Assembly: GCA_016721905.1 (NCBI GenBank) | Contig: JADKHH010000023.1 | Coordinates: 262,332 to 326,331 of the forward strand | Length of the DNA stretch: 64,000 nucleotides | Origin: Candidatus Opimibacter skivensis | GTDB lineage: Bacteria; Bacteroidota; Bacteroidia; Chitinophagales; Saprospiraceae | Direction: 5' to 3' | In this document: positions 9,218-17,462 of the stretch, piece after piece | How positions within the stretch are numbered: the stretch's first letter is position 1 | Layout of the letters: each line of letters begins with the position of its first letter | Program-made: the position numbers and the translations under genes | The notes under the pieces: model-generated | Told to the model about the DNA's origin: nothing | Databases searched by the model: none | What the model saw: the letters and a program-made list of their open reading frames with translations, nothing else

Positions 9218-9279
9218 AAAAGGTAGAGAAAAGAGTACGGACAGGACGCGTCCTGTCCGTACTCTTTTCTCTACCTTTT
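9218..9279. repeat. 62-bp perfect palindrome with conserved core (copy A)
   Basis: The centre lies between 9248 and 9249. The core is GTACGGACAGGACG followed by its exact reverse complement. The arms continue for 31 bases each without mismatch, using GTAGAGAAAA-type sequence, and extend a little further with one bulged T. It lies between the stop of the TlpA gene (9215) and the convergent metalloprotease stop (9356), so it may act as a bidirectional terminator. The same core recurs at 36366-36393 and 63281-63307. Confidence 0.9.
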
Positions 9280-9355
9280 TCTCTACCTATATCTTGGAAT
9301 ATTCCCCGCCGTGAGCGCAGAAATCTTCATTATTTTTTACACATATGAGCAAAGA

Positions 9356-10783
9356 TCATTCACATCCTGCAATCTTTGCAACGAACGTACCACCACCAGA
9401 AGAGGGTTGTAGACTCGAGGCACTAAATCCAGGTGTGAGTTTGACAAACCCTTCGGATTGGAATATCACATCCGCTTCTCCATTTATCCCAGCTGAGCTG
9501 TTGAGATTAAGGACTGTTGAATATTTCCAGTCGCCCCAACTAATGGAATCAATGATCGTATAACTAAGAGGGCATTGCACACATGATTGGATGCAGGCTT
9601 CATCTTCAATAAAATCAAACATTTCATCAATGTTGGCCTGTGCCCAGGTGGCAGATTCTACCAGATTAAGACTGGGCTCCATGATGGTGCCTGTATTTTC
9701 TTCATGGTCAGCATCCAGCAGATGGCCAGACTCATGGGCTTGAAGTATTGCCAGCGTGTAAAAATCATTAGCTGAAAAACGCTCTAATATTGTCCACTGG
9801 TAAAGACCTACATCTCCACAGGCTCCCCCCACACCGGCATATCCGACAACGCCATAATTATCGTCATCATGTAAATCATTGGAAGTCCATAAGTGGCCTA
9901 TATCCTGAGTTGAAAAATAAGCACCGGCCCAATCACCGAAGTCAAACATTAAATCATCAACTTCTGTGGTATCTCCCCAGGGATTGGATGAATTTGCCGG
10001 ATCTGTAACCATAAAAAATTCAGCGACCCAGAAATCAAGATCAAAATCATCGTAGAAAGGCTCCATCACATTCATGACGGTGAGATTGAAATCGAGGATG
10101 AGATCAACATCCTCATAATCCTGCCACATCTGGTTGTCTGTAGCAAAGGAGACCTGGAGTTCAAGACAGGAAAAAGTACGTCGACTGCTTCGTTTCACGC
10201 TCTTCATTGTGTCCGCTGGTTCAGGATAAGATTCGGAATGAATTTCCTTCTTAGATGCATGGCATAAACCCGGAGGTGTGGCAATCATATCCGAAAGGCG
10301 GTACATCACAAGCTTGTTATCAGCGGCCTGCCTTGTCAATTGGCTTACAGGTTGTATAATATAGGTATCATCTCCATCAGGCATCAAGGCCACAAAGGTT
10401 TCGTCCCGGATCGTAAACCGGGCATCAACTGACTGGTCTTGATTGTAGCCGACAAAAGTCCTGCAGAGACGATCGAATTCGAGAGGAACAATACCTCCAT
10501 TTTTCATCGTGGTTCCTTTGGCATCGGGACTTAGAATGTTGTTTTCATAAAGTGTCCAATGAAAGACCGTGCTTCCCATCTCCAGGGTGATCGGAATCGC
10601 AAATTGCCGGGTATGTACATATGCATCGATGTCAGCAGCAGGCAGTTCATACACTTGGTAATTTTTCAATACTGCCGCTAGCGCCTGATCGCTGTAGCGT
10701 ACAGGTGTGCCGCGGAATGTTTGAGCTATGATATGCTGCGATGAGAGGATCAGGGTCAAGGTGATGATGAAGGCAGGTTTCAT
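9356..10783 (-). CDS. Secreted zinc metalloprotease (metzincin-like) with C-terminal beta domain
   Basis: A 475-residue protein with a signal peptide (MKPAFIITLTLILSSQHIIAQ). The zinc site reads HESGHLLDADH: H350, E351, H354 and H360 fit HExxHxxxxxH, but the usual metzincin glycine between the second and third histidines is Asp. A propeptide-like region (~25-190) precedes the catalytic part ('LELQVSFATDNQMWQDY...WVAEFFMV', ~205-380). The last ~70 residues ('ADVIFQSEGFVKLTPGFSA...GGTFVAKIAGC') resemble a short beta-stack domain common at the ends of Bacteroidota secreted proteins; no T9SS type A or B domain is seen. The start ATG lies 1 bp after the stop of the upstream fibre-like gene, so it is the last gene of the 13383-9356 operon. 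Confidence 0.8.
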   Translation of the reverse strand: MKPAFIITLTLILSSQHIIAQTFRGTPVRYSDQALAAVLKNYQVYELPAADIDAYVHTRQFAIPITLEMGSTVFHWTLYENNILSPDAKGTTMKNGGIVPLEFDRLCRTFVGYNQDQSVDARFTIRDETFVALMPDGDDTYIIQPVSQLTRQAADNKLVMYRLSDMIATPPGLCHASKKEIHSESYPEPADTMKSVKRSSRRTFSCLELQVSFATDNQMWQDYEDVDLILDFNLTVMNVMEPFYDDFDLDFWVAEFFMVTDPANSSNPWGDTTEVDDLMFDFGDWAGAYFSTQDIGHLWTSNDLHDDDNYGVVGYAGVGGACGDVGLYQWTILERFSANDFYTLAILQAHESGHLLDADHEENTGTIMEPSLNLVESATWAQANIDEMFDFIEDEACIQSCVQCPLSYTIIDSISWGDWKYSTVLNLNSSAGINGEADVIFQSEGFVKLTPGFSASSLQPSSGGGTFVAKIAGCE

Positions 10784-10784
10784 A

Positions 10785-11666
10785 TTATTTGTTCAAACTG
10801 GTTTTTAACTGGTCAATCTGCTCTTGTAACTGGATCACATACAGGGTGAGTTCTTCTACTTTTTCCAGCAGCTTTCTATTCATCTCGCCGACTTCAATTC
10901 CTTCTTGAGCGACTTCATCCGCTTTTGGAATATTCGGGAGGTGCTTGTTTTCCTTGATAAATGCTTTTAATTCGTGCAATGGAGTTAAATCATATTCTGA
11001 AGCGAATACGTAATCAGGCCAGTTGTTGTACAATTCAACTTTCAACTCTTCACATATGATTTTTCCATTGACGGTGAGTTTGTAAGCACTTGCATTGGCA
11101 TTGATTCCACCAATCGCTATCTGCGTGCCGTCAAGTTGCATCGCCCCGCCATTTACACCGAGCGCAAATGTATTTCCACTTTGGGAGATATATGATTTGT
11201 AAGTTCCATTCTGATAGAATCCAATATTGGGATCCACACCATCTAGTCCGAGAGCCTGGCCGTTTTGTTTGACATACACACGTCCCCTCACATCCAGTTT
11301 TGCTGTAGGTGCTCCGATGCCAATACCAACCTCACCATTATTATCTACAAACAGTTTATTGGTCGAACCCACCTTAAAGGCGCCTCCATCATTTTGTACA
11401 GTCAGCGTAGCAATGCCGGCACCATCCCGCGCCAGAATTTCGTTGTTGTCAAATATGACATTGGTCGATGAAGCATTTCCAAGCATCAGGAATCCATTTC
11501 CATCAAACGGATTCGGCTCCACATCGGCACCACCATCTATGTGAAGTTTGGCAATGGGTGGAAATGTACCGATCCCTACTTTACCTGCCTGGTCCACCAT
11601 CACCTGGTCTGTGCCATTCATCCGGATGATCAGATCTCCCAAAGTATTACCGCTATTCGTTCCCAT
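10785..11666 (-). CDS. 3' part of a frameshifted tail-fibre-like protein
   Basis: The C-terminal portion of the gene that begins at 13066. Upstream of the apparent start, the same frame remains open and reads 'SLTSDNATIQFYDATASGG' then 'TFIELQDGNNLRMGTNSGN', which continues the upstream fragment. The protein has repeats of the type 'GKVGIGTFPPIAKLHIDGG' and 'GEVGIGIGAPTAKLDVRG', seen in many Bacteroidota fibre proteins. The end, 'FASEYDLTPLHELKAFIKEN' and 'HLPNIPKADEVAQEGIEVGE' followed by a coiled coil ('LLEKVEELTLYVIQLQEQID'), is the characteristic C-terminal module of that family, probably for trimerisation. It is a component of the minus-strand operon ending in the metalloprotease at 10783, 1 bp away. 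Confidence 0.75.
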   Translation of the reverse strand: MGTNSGNTLGDLIIRMNGTDQVMVDQAGKVGIGTFPPIAKLHIDGGADVEPNPFDGNGFLMLGNASSTNVIFDNNEILARDGAGIATLTVQNDGGAFKVGSTNKLFVDNNGEVGIGIGAPTAKLDVRGRVYVKQNGQALGLDGVDPNIGFYQNGTYKSYISQSGNTFALGVNGGAMQLDGTQIAIGGINANASAYKLTVNGKIICEELKVELYNNWPDYVFASEYDLTPLHELKAFIKENKHLPNIPKADEVAQEGIEVGEMNRKLLEKVEELTLYVIQLQEQIDQLKTSLNK

Positions 11667-11770
11667 CCGCAGGTTGTTTCCATCCTGAAGTTCAATAAAT
11701 GTCTTTTTTTCATTTGCATTGCCACCACTGGCAGTCGCATCGTAAAATTGGATAGTTGCATTATCAGAAG

Positions 11771-13066
11771 TCAGTGAAGAATGAATGCCATTACATCATT
11801 TCCACTGGTAGCCCTTACATGGAGTTGCGCCAATGGATTGAAGACTGAACCATTCATGTTGATACCAACCCTCGAACTACTGTTGAGCAGGATATCTTTT
11901 TTTCCTGGGCCATCTGCAGACAGACTTATATAGTTTGGATTGTCGTTGTCTTCCGTGTACAGCATTTCGGCGAGTGTGCTTCCGTCGCGGATAAATCTCA
12001 AGCCCGCCTTTTTCTCATCTTCTGTTGTCATTTCAAAATTGACTAATGGAGCATATGGAATACCCACTATGGTGCCTGGATGTGAAACCAGGATGGATCC
12101 GTCATTGATATGCAACTTCCTTTCCGGTGCAGCGGTACCGATACCTACATTACCGGTGCTGTCAATGACCATGTTTGTATTTCCATTCATGCGGACTATA
12201 AATGCACCTCCTGTATTTCCTGAATTCGTTCCGATGCGCAAGTTGTTACCAGACAATTGCATAAATCCTTTACTCACCCCTGCGCTCTGCAGTTGGATTA
12301 TAGCTGTTGGATTATTGATCGTGACCGTACCATTTTCAGCCAGCATATTGCCGATGAGATGGAATTTTGATGTGGGCGTCCCGGTGCCGATACCTACATT
12401 GCCTGCCAGATTACTGAATTGATCATCGCCTGCGATGGTCCAACCTGTGGATCCACCACCGCCTCCACCGAGTTCATCAGCCCTGGCAATTCGTTTCCAT
12501 ATTGAGCCATCATAGAAGTAGATGCCGGAGGTTGACAAGCCAACAGCATCTGTCTGGTAGACTAAAAGGCCTGGCACGAGATTACCTATAGCCGTGCGTT
12601 GTGTGTAGGTCATACGCGGGAAAAGGAAACCTTTTGTAGTACTGCTTACTTCTAGTATTGAACTTGATGCAGGCGCACCAGATGTCCCGACACCAACTCC
12701 TCCCGAGTTATTATTGTACTGATCATTGCCAGTGGTTGTCCAGGTTGCTGGTGGTACAACCGGAATTTCATCTTTGCGGGCTAAGCGTTTCCAGCTTCCT
12801 CCGCTGCCCCCACTTTCAAATACATAGAAGCCGGGGGTGTTGAAATTATAGGTGTCAGTCTGGTATACCAACAATCCATTAGCAGGTGTGATGATAGCTG
12901 TACGTTGGGCCCCGGTCATGCGCGGTATGAGAAGCCCTTTGTCAGTACTGTAAAGGTCCAGTAAAGAAGTGGGAGCAGGGGCCGTGGTGCCTATTCCGGC
13001 ATTATTCTGTCCATAGCTGATAGCTCCATGTATGGATAGAATGATAATAAACAGACGAAATTTCAT
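11771..13066 (-). CDS. 5' part of a frameshifted tail-fibre-like protein
   Basis: An N-terminal signal peptide (MKFRLFIIILSIHGAISYGQ) is followed by two copies of 'LLDLYSTDKGLLIPRMT...NGLLVYQTD...KRLARKDE', a module frequent in Bacteroidota tail-fibre-domain proteins. After glycine-rich linkers come 'NVGIGTGTPTSKFHL' and 'NVGIGTAAPERKLHI' repeats. The frame ends at 11771 after 'GNDVMAFILH', where a one-base correction would give 'MAF.SSLTSDNATIQF' and join the downstream part. The whole locus 10785-13066 is 2282 bp; adding one base makes 761 codons. The gene overlaps the YqcC-like gene by 4 bp (stop 13063-13065, start 13064-13066), indicating co-translation. A sequencing deletion is as likely as a real mutation. 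Confidence 0.75.
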   Translation of the reverse strand: MKFRLFIIILSIHGAISYGQNNAGIGTTAPAPTSLLDLYSTDKGLLIPRMTGAQRTAIITPANGLLVYQTDTYNFNTPGFYVFESGGSGGSWKRLARKDEIPVVPPATWTTTGNDQYNNNSGGVGVGTSGAPASSSILEVSSTTKGFLFPRMTYTQRTAIGNLVPGLLVYQTDAVGLSTSGIYFYDGSIWKRIARADELGGGGGGSTGWTIAGDDQFSNLAGNVGIGTGTPTSKFHLIGNMLAENGTVTINNPTAIIQLQSAGVSKGFMQLSGNNLRIGTNSGNTGGAFIVRMNGNTNMVIDSTGNVGIGTAAPERKLHINDGSILVSHPGTIVGIPYAPLVNFEMTTEDEKKAGLRFIRDGSTLAEMLYTEDNDNPNYISLSADGPGKKDILLNSSSRVGINMNGSVFNPLAQLHVRATSGNDVMAFILH

Positions 13067-13383
13067 GATGTGGAAGGTTTAGATTTTGGAATAGCAGGTG
13101 TGAGTGCATCCAATTCGATGATTAATTGAAGTATTGGGGTGAGCGCGGGATTGTTTTTGATATGTGCATTGATCTTTGGCGCGAGGTATTCATAGTGATC
13201 GATCGTGCCGGCAAGCCGCATCGGGAGATAGATATATTGCATCCATTGCCATACATCAGGTACCGGGCCCTGGTCATAAGCGTATATCCAGGCGGGCATT
13301 TCTGCTGACCACAATCCTGCCTGTTGCATAGCCTGATGGATCAATTCTATCTGATGGCAAAGGATCTGCTGCTTCGACGGCAT
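13063..13383 (-). CDS. YqcC-like (DUF446 family) small protein
   Basis: A 106-residue protein starting at the ATG at 13383, which gives the family's usual length; upstream in-frame ATGs up to 13521 would add an unlikely N-terminus that runs into the divergent gene. The pattern 'LIHQAMQQAGLWSAEMP', 'DVWQWMQYIYLPMRL' and 'LIIELDAL' follows E. coli YqcC, where a W-x2-E-P segment, 'EWLQWVFIPRM' and a final 'L..LD.L' are conserved. The biochemical role of that family is not established. It is first in a minus-strand operon with the fibre-like protein and the metalloprotease, an unexpected partnership. The assignment rests on motif order rather than a search. Confidence 0.6.
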   Translation of the reverse strand: MPSKQQILCHQIELIHQAMQQAGLWSAEMPAWIYAYDQGPVPDVWQWMQYIYLPMRLAGTIDHYEYLAPKINAHIKNNPALTPILQLIIELDALTPAIPKSKPSTS

Positions 13384-13401
13384 AAATGTTTGATTACCAT
13401 T

Positions 13402-13409
13402 CAAACATA
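13402..13409 (-). promoter_or_regulatory. Putative -7 element of the YqcC/fibre/protease operon
   Basis: The minus strand reads TATGTTTG, an exact match to the Bacteroidota -7 consensus TAnnTTTG, 18 bp upstream of the ATG at 13383. No clear TTTG lies 19-21 bp further upstream, so the call is tentative. It supports the shorter start chosen for the YqcC-like gene. Confidence 0.4.
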
Positions 13410-13577
13410 GTGGGACTATCAGAGGTGACATCGGGTAAACTACAATACGGTGCATATGTCTCATTAAAGGGATATATTGGTTGAGTATAAGGTATGGTGA
13501 AGCCAATGGTCCACTGACCAATGAGCGAATGGTAAAATCCGTTGATTTAAAGGCTAGGCGCCAACCTGCAACTTATC

Positions 13578-13585
13578 TACTTTTG
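13578..13585 (+). promoter_or_regulatory. Putative -7 element of the histidine kinase gene
   Basis: TACTTTTG matches TAnnTTTG and lies 12 bp before the ATG at 13598. No TTTG is present at the expected -33 position, so this may be a regulated or weak promoter. It supports 13598 as the start. Confidence 0.4.
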
Positions 13586-13597
13586 TCGACCAGCTAT

Positions 13598-16500
13598 ATG
13601 TACAAGAGATATATACCATTGCTTTGGATCATCCTACACCTGGGATGCAGTCAATGGTGTCTTGCGCAACATCTTTCTTTCCGATACCTGGGTAGTGATC
13701 AAGGGTTGAATACCCTGGCCTCATGGAGTTGTGTGATTGACCAGCATGGATTTTTGTGGGTGGGAACAAGTGATGGATTGGTGAGATTTAACGGAAAGGA
13801 AACCACTTATTATTTTCAACAGGATCATCCGGAAATGCCTTCTGACCAGGTGGGATATATTTTTGCAGATTCCCGCAATCGTATTTGGGTATGTTCTAAT
13901 AAGGGACTTGTGCGAATTGATGAGCAAAGGCAATTTGAACGTCAGGTTATCAGAGAGGATCAGCCTGCAATGGATGTGGATTTTTGTTGTGAAGATGGTA
14001 ATGGCAATATGTATGCTTTTAGTGCTGCCGGTATCTTTTTGTTGCGCGATGGTCAACCAGGATGGATAGCTCAACCCTGGTTGGACAGCCTGATAGCCGG
14101 AAGGGGATTCAAAGACTTGCGTCGGTTTGATCGTGACCGGTATCTATTGGTTTTTCCATCGGCCGGCGTCATGCTTGTCAATATGACGGAAAGGAAGCAA
14201 GAGGTTTTTGTTCCTGCCATCGGGGCCAATTGTGCTACCCGGTTTGATGAGGAAAGTATACTGATAGGGAAAAGTGGCGGATTCGAATTGCTACATGTTT
14301 CCCTTGATCAGCCATCTGTGCTTCGAAAGATTTCTCCTCCTCCTTTTTTTTATCATACTAACAGGCATGAACAAATTCATAGTATAGTCAGGGCGGCAGA
14401 TCAACACGTATACATCACCACAGAAGGTGAAGGGCTTATAGGCCTGGATAGTTCCCTGACCCATTACACACATTATACCCATGACCCACTCAATCCGTCA
14501 ACGATTATCGAAAACAGTCTGCGATTTATCCTGGCGGATTCGTCAGGCAATCTGGTGATCACCTGTCTTGGAGGTGTGAATTATACGAACGTCCACAATA
14601 CAGATGTGGAATATGTTAATTATCTCCAAACCGATGACGGAGAGATCATAGATCAAAGGGTGCTAGGCATTGCCGAAGATCGTTTTAATAAACTATGGAT
14701 ATGCACCAATGATAATGTATTCGTGTATGATCATGACCATCATCGTACGCAACGTATTTCCATTCCCACTAACCTCAAGCTTAAATCCAATACGTTATCA
14801 CCTATTTGTGTAGAACGTGACGAGGATGATCGTCTTTGGGTTGCGCTCCGGCAAGAGGGGATTGCCATTTTTAATCCGACGGGTGTTTTCAATAAGCTTA
14901 TTTCTTCAGCCGATTATCCTGAATTCGGAAAACCGATTGATAAAACAAGAATCATCCGGGAAGGCAACGATGGGTATGTATACATCGGGACAGAAGATGG
15001 GTTGTTCAGAATGAGCAGGAAAGATTTTGTGTTGGACACGTTTGCGGATCATCCTGATCTGGCCCCTTTACGGCGTGCCCGGATAGTGGATATACTGCCG
15101 GTGGAGAATGGTATCTGGGTCACTTCATCACCTGGTGGGGCGGCATGGCATTATTCATTTACAGACAGGAAATTGAAATTCTTTAACCAGCAGAATGGAT
15201 TGATGACCAATCGCATTTATGGAATCGCAGCAGGTAAGCAGGGAAATATGTATGTAGGATCCTACAGTGGCTTTTCAATTATTTCACCATCGGACTCCAT
15301 CCGGAATTTTATCAAAGGCCAAGGGCTTATCAGTCCCCGCGTCGAATCCATTGAAGTAGCTGAAGATGGATCGGTGTGGATGACAAATAATTATAGCCTG
15401 CTTAAATATAATCCGTCCACAGGAGATATTCTCAAGGTGGGCGGAAGGCAGGGATTGACCAATGTCAATTTTGCTGTGATGAGTTCCATCAGGTTGGCAT
15501 CCGGGAAAATTGCTTTCGGGGCTAACAAAGGATTGATCATGGTGGATCCTTCTGTCATCAAATTTGGTACAGATTCCTTAAAAGTCTATGTATTTTATCG
15601 CGATGCTGAGGGTAGAGAAATCGAGGTGCTACCGGGGAAGAAACTTGAATTCAATTACAAGCAGCAAAACATTCGTTTTTCATTTGCGGTCAATGATATC
15701 ATGGTGGCCGATCAGGTGCTGTTTAGATACCAATTATCAAAAAAGGATCAGACAGCATGGTCCTCTGCTTCCGAACTATCATCGGTCGATTTCAATCTTG
15801 ATCCCGGTGTATATCGGATGCAGGTGGAAGCGTTTGATGGATATAGATGGTATGCTTTTCCGGAGGTGATTCAATTGCGTATCAGTCCTCCCTGGTGGAA
15901 GGAATGGTGGGTGATCTCCTTAGCTGTGCTGATGGCAGTGGCAGGCTTTTGGTTTTATTTCAGAGGGCGCATCGAAAAGTATAAAAAAGAGCTATCTATC
16001 GCACGGCAGATCTCGGACCTTGAATCAAAAGCGCTACGTGCTCAGATGAATCCACATTTTGTATTCAATAGCCTGAATGCTATCCAGGAATGTATAGTGA
16101 CCGGAAAGATTGAAGAAGCGTATACGTATTTGTCCCGGTTTTCCCGATTGCTGAGATTAGTCCTGGAGCATTCGGATGTAGGTGAGATTTCTTTGCACGA
16201 GGAACTTGAAGTACTCTCCTTGTTTGTATCTCTCGAACAACTCAGATTTAGAAATGAAATGGAGTTTGTGATGGATGTGGAGGAAGCACTTGATAAAGAT
16301 GAGATCATGATTCCACCTATGCTCATACAACCACATCTTGAAAATGCTATATGGCATGGACTGCGAAATAAGGAGGGTAAGAAGTTGTTGAAACTTACGA
16401 TCCGTGAACATATTCCGGATTACCTTGAGGTGGTGATCGAAGACAATGGTGTCGGACGCATCAGGGCGCAGGAGATGCGCCAGGGCAGGTTGGGTGGCAG

Positions 16501-16660
16501 TACGCACACGTCGAAGGGCAAACAACTTTCGGGTAACCGGATGGAGTTGTTGAAAAGCAATCATGCTATGACGGGTATGACTATCACTGACCTGGCAGGT
16601 GAGGATGGTACTCCGTGTGGAACAAAGGTGCAACTAGTCATTCCGATCATCGGGAAATAA
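13598..16660 (+). CDS. Two-component sensor: periplasmic propeller, Y_Y_Y domain and LytS-type histidine kinase
   Basis: A 1020-residue protein. The ATG at 13598 begins a signal peptide (MYKRYIPLLWIILHLGCSQW...LAQ); an earlier in-frame ATG at 13481 would prefix an unrelated peptide. Residues ~25-660 are Reg_prop propeller repeats, for example 'DQHGFLWVGTSDGLVRFNG', 'DSRNRIWVCSNKGLVRI' and 'GNDGYVYIGTEDGLFRM'. A Y_Y_Y-type beta domain follows ('FNYKQQNIRFSFAVND...DPGVYRMQVEAFDG'). One TM helix lies at ~770-790. The cytoplasmic kinase has 'QMNPHFVFNSLNAIQE' (phospho-acceptor His ~820), typical of His_kinase PF06580, then the ATPase motifs 'PPMLIQPHLENAIWHGL' and 'IEDNGVGRIRA'. It presumably phosphorylates the LytTR regulator encoded 23 bp downstream. 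The ligand is unknown; related hybrid systems sense glycans. Confidence 0.9.
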   Translation: MYKRYIPLLWIILHLGCSQWCLAQHLSFRYLGSDQGLNTLASWSCVIDQHGFLWVGTSDGLVRFNGKETTYYFQQDHPEMPSDQVGYIFADSRNRIWVCSNKGLVRIDEQRQFERQVIREDQPAMDVDFCCEDGNGNMYAFSAAGIFLLRDGQPGWIAQPWLDSLIAGRGFKDLRRFDRDRYLLVFPSAGVMLVNMTERKQEVFVPAIGANCATRFDEESILIGKSGGFELLHVSLDQPSVLRKISPPPFFYHTNRHEQIHSIVRAADQHVYITTEGEGLIGLDSSLTHYTHYTHDPLNPSTIIENSLRFILADSSGNLVITCLGGVNYTNVHNTDVEYVNYLQTDDGEIIDQRVLGIAEDRFNKLWICTNDNVFVYDHDHHRTQRISIPTNLKLKSNTLSPICVERDEDDRLWVALRQEGIAIFNPTGVFNKLISSADYPEFGKPIDKTRIIREGNDGYVYIGTEDGLFRMSRKDFVLDTFADHPDLAPLRRARIVDILPVENGIWVTSSPGGAAWHYSFTDRKLKFFNQQNGLMTNRIYGIAAGKQGNMYVGSYSGFSIISPSDSIRNFIKGQGLISPRVESIEVAEDGSVWMTNNYSLLKYNPSTGDILKVGGRQGLTNVNFAVMSSIRLASGKIAFGANKGLIMVDPSVIKFGTDSLKVYVFYRDAEGREIEVLPGKKLEFNYKQQNIRFSFAVNDIMVADQVLFRYQLSKKDQTAWSSASELSSVDFNLDPGVYRMQVEAFDGYRWYAFPEVIQLRISPPWWKEWWVISLAVLMAVAGFWFYFRGRIEKYKKELSIARQISDLESKALRAQMNPHFVFNSLNAIQECIVTGKIEEAYTYLSRFSRLLRLVLEHSDVGEISLHEELEVLSLFVSLEQLRFRNEMEFVMDVEEALDKDEIMIPPMLIQPHLENAIWHGLRNKEGKKLLKLTIREHIPDYLEVVIEDNGVGRIRAQEMRQGRLGGSTHTSKGKQLSGNRMELLKSNHAMTGMTITDLAGEDGTPCGTKVQLVIPIIGK

Positions 16661-16683
16661 AAAACAGAAAAGAACAGGATCTA

Positions 16684-17445
16684 ATGATCAGGATATTAAT
16701 ACTTGATGACGAAGAGGCAGCATGCAATATACTGGCCGTGCTGATCGGAAAGTATATGCCACTCGCGCATGAGATACGCATTGAGCAGGATCCTGTCAAA
16801 GCGCTGCAACAGCTTGCTGATTTTCATCCCACACTGGTCATGCTCGATATTGAAATGCCGGGTATGAATGGTTTTGACTTTCTCAACAAGGCTGGCACGT
16901 GGGATTTTGATGTGATCTTTACCACCGCGTACGATAAATATGCGATCAAGGCGATCCGCTTCAGTGCACTGGATTATTTAATGAAACCCCTTGATATCCT
17001 GGAGTTACAAAATGCACTCAACAGGCATATCATACGGCGCAACTTATCACAGCAGACCCGGCATGACCTGGTGCATAACCTGATAGAGAATGTGCAGAAG
17101 CCGGATTCGGATGAATACAGGCTCGCTATATCTACGTCCGAAGGGGTTTTCTTTTATCTCCCTTCGGAAATCATCCGGTGTGAGGGAGAAAGCAACTACA
17201 CCCGTTTTTTCCTCGATGGATCAAAGCCATTGATGGTCTCTCATACGCTGAAAGATTATGAATCGATTCTGACCGACTATGGATTTGTGCGTGTGCATAA
17301 ATCGCATCTCGTCAACATGAAGTATGTATCGAGGATGGATCGTGATGGGTTCCTGTGGCTGCAGAATGGAGAAAGTGTGCCCGTGTCGAGAAGGAGGAAG
17401 GAGGAGGTGATGCGGATATTGAGAAGTGTGAAAAATGAAGAGTGA
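16684..17445 (+). CDS. LytTR-family response regulator
   Basis: A 253-residue protein starting at the ATG at 16684, 23 bp after the kinase gene, so the two form an operon. Receiver domain (~1-120): acidic pair 'LILDDEE', phospho-acceptor D55 in 'LVMLDIEMPGMNG', T in 'VIFTTAYDKYA', K in 'DYLMKPLD'. LytTR DNA-binding domain (~145-248): 'SEIIRCEGESNYTRFFL', 'LKDYESIL...FVRVHKSHLVNMKYVSRM', 'SVPVSRRRKEEVMRIL'. The final residues 'VKNEE' and the TGA stop are encoded by the first units of a heptamer repeat array that continues downstream, so the exact C-terminus is repeat-derived. Targets are not evident. Confidence 0.92.
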   Translation: MIRILILDDEEAACNILAVLIGKYMPLAHEIRIEQDPVKALQQLADFHPTLVMLDIEMPGMNGFDFLNKAGTWDFDVIFTTAYDKYAIKAIRFSALDYLMKPLDILELQNALNRHIIRRNLSQQTRHDLVHNLIENVQKPDSDEYRLAISTSEGVFFYLPSEIIRCEGESNYTRFFLDGSKPLMVSHTLKDYESILTDYGFVRVHKSHLVNMKYVSRMDRDGFLWLQNGESVPVSRRRKEEVMRILRSVKNEE

Positions 17446-17462
17446 AGAGTGAAAAATGAAAA
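17428..17462 (+). repeat. Heptamer array overlapping the LytTR stop codon
   Basis: Five perfect units of RTGAARA (GTGAAAA, ATGAAGA, GTGAAGA, GTGAAAA, ATGAAAA). The stop TGA at 17443-17445 is part of the third unit. A similar array of seven units begins near 17618. Confidence 0.9.

Noticed and set aside
10785..13066. Two separate fibre-like genes
   Set aside because: The frame of the second piece stays open upstream of its ATG and continues the repeat pattern of the first; total length is one base short of whole codons.
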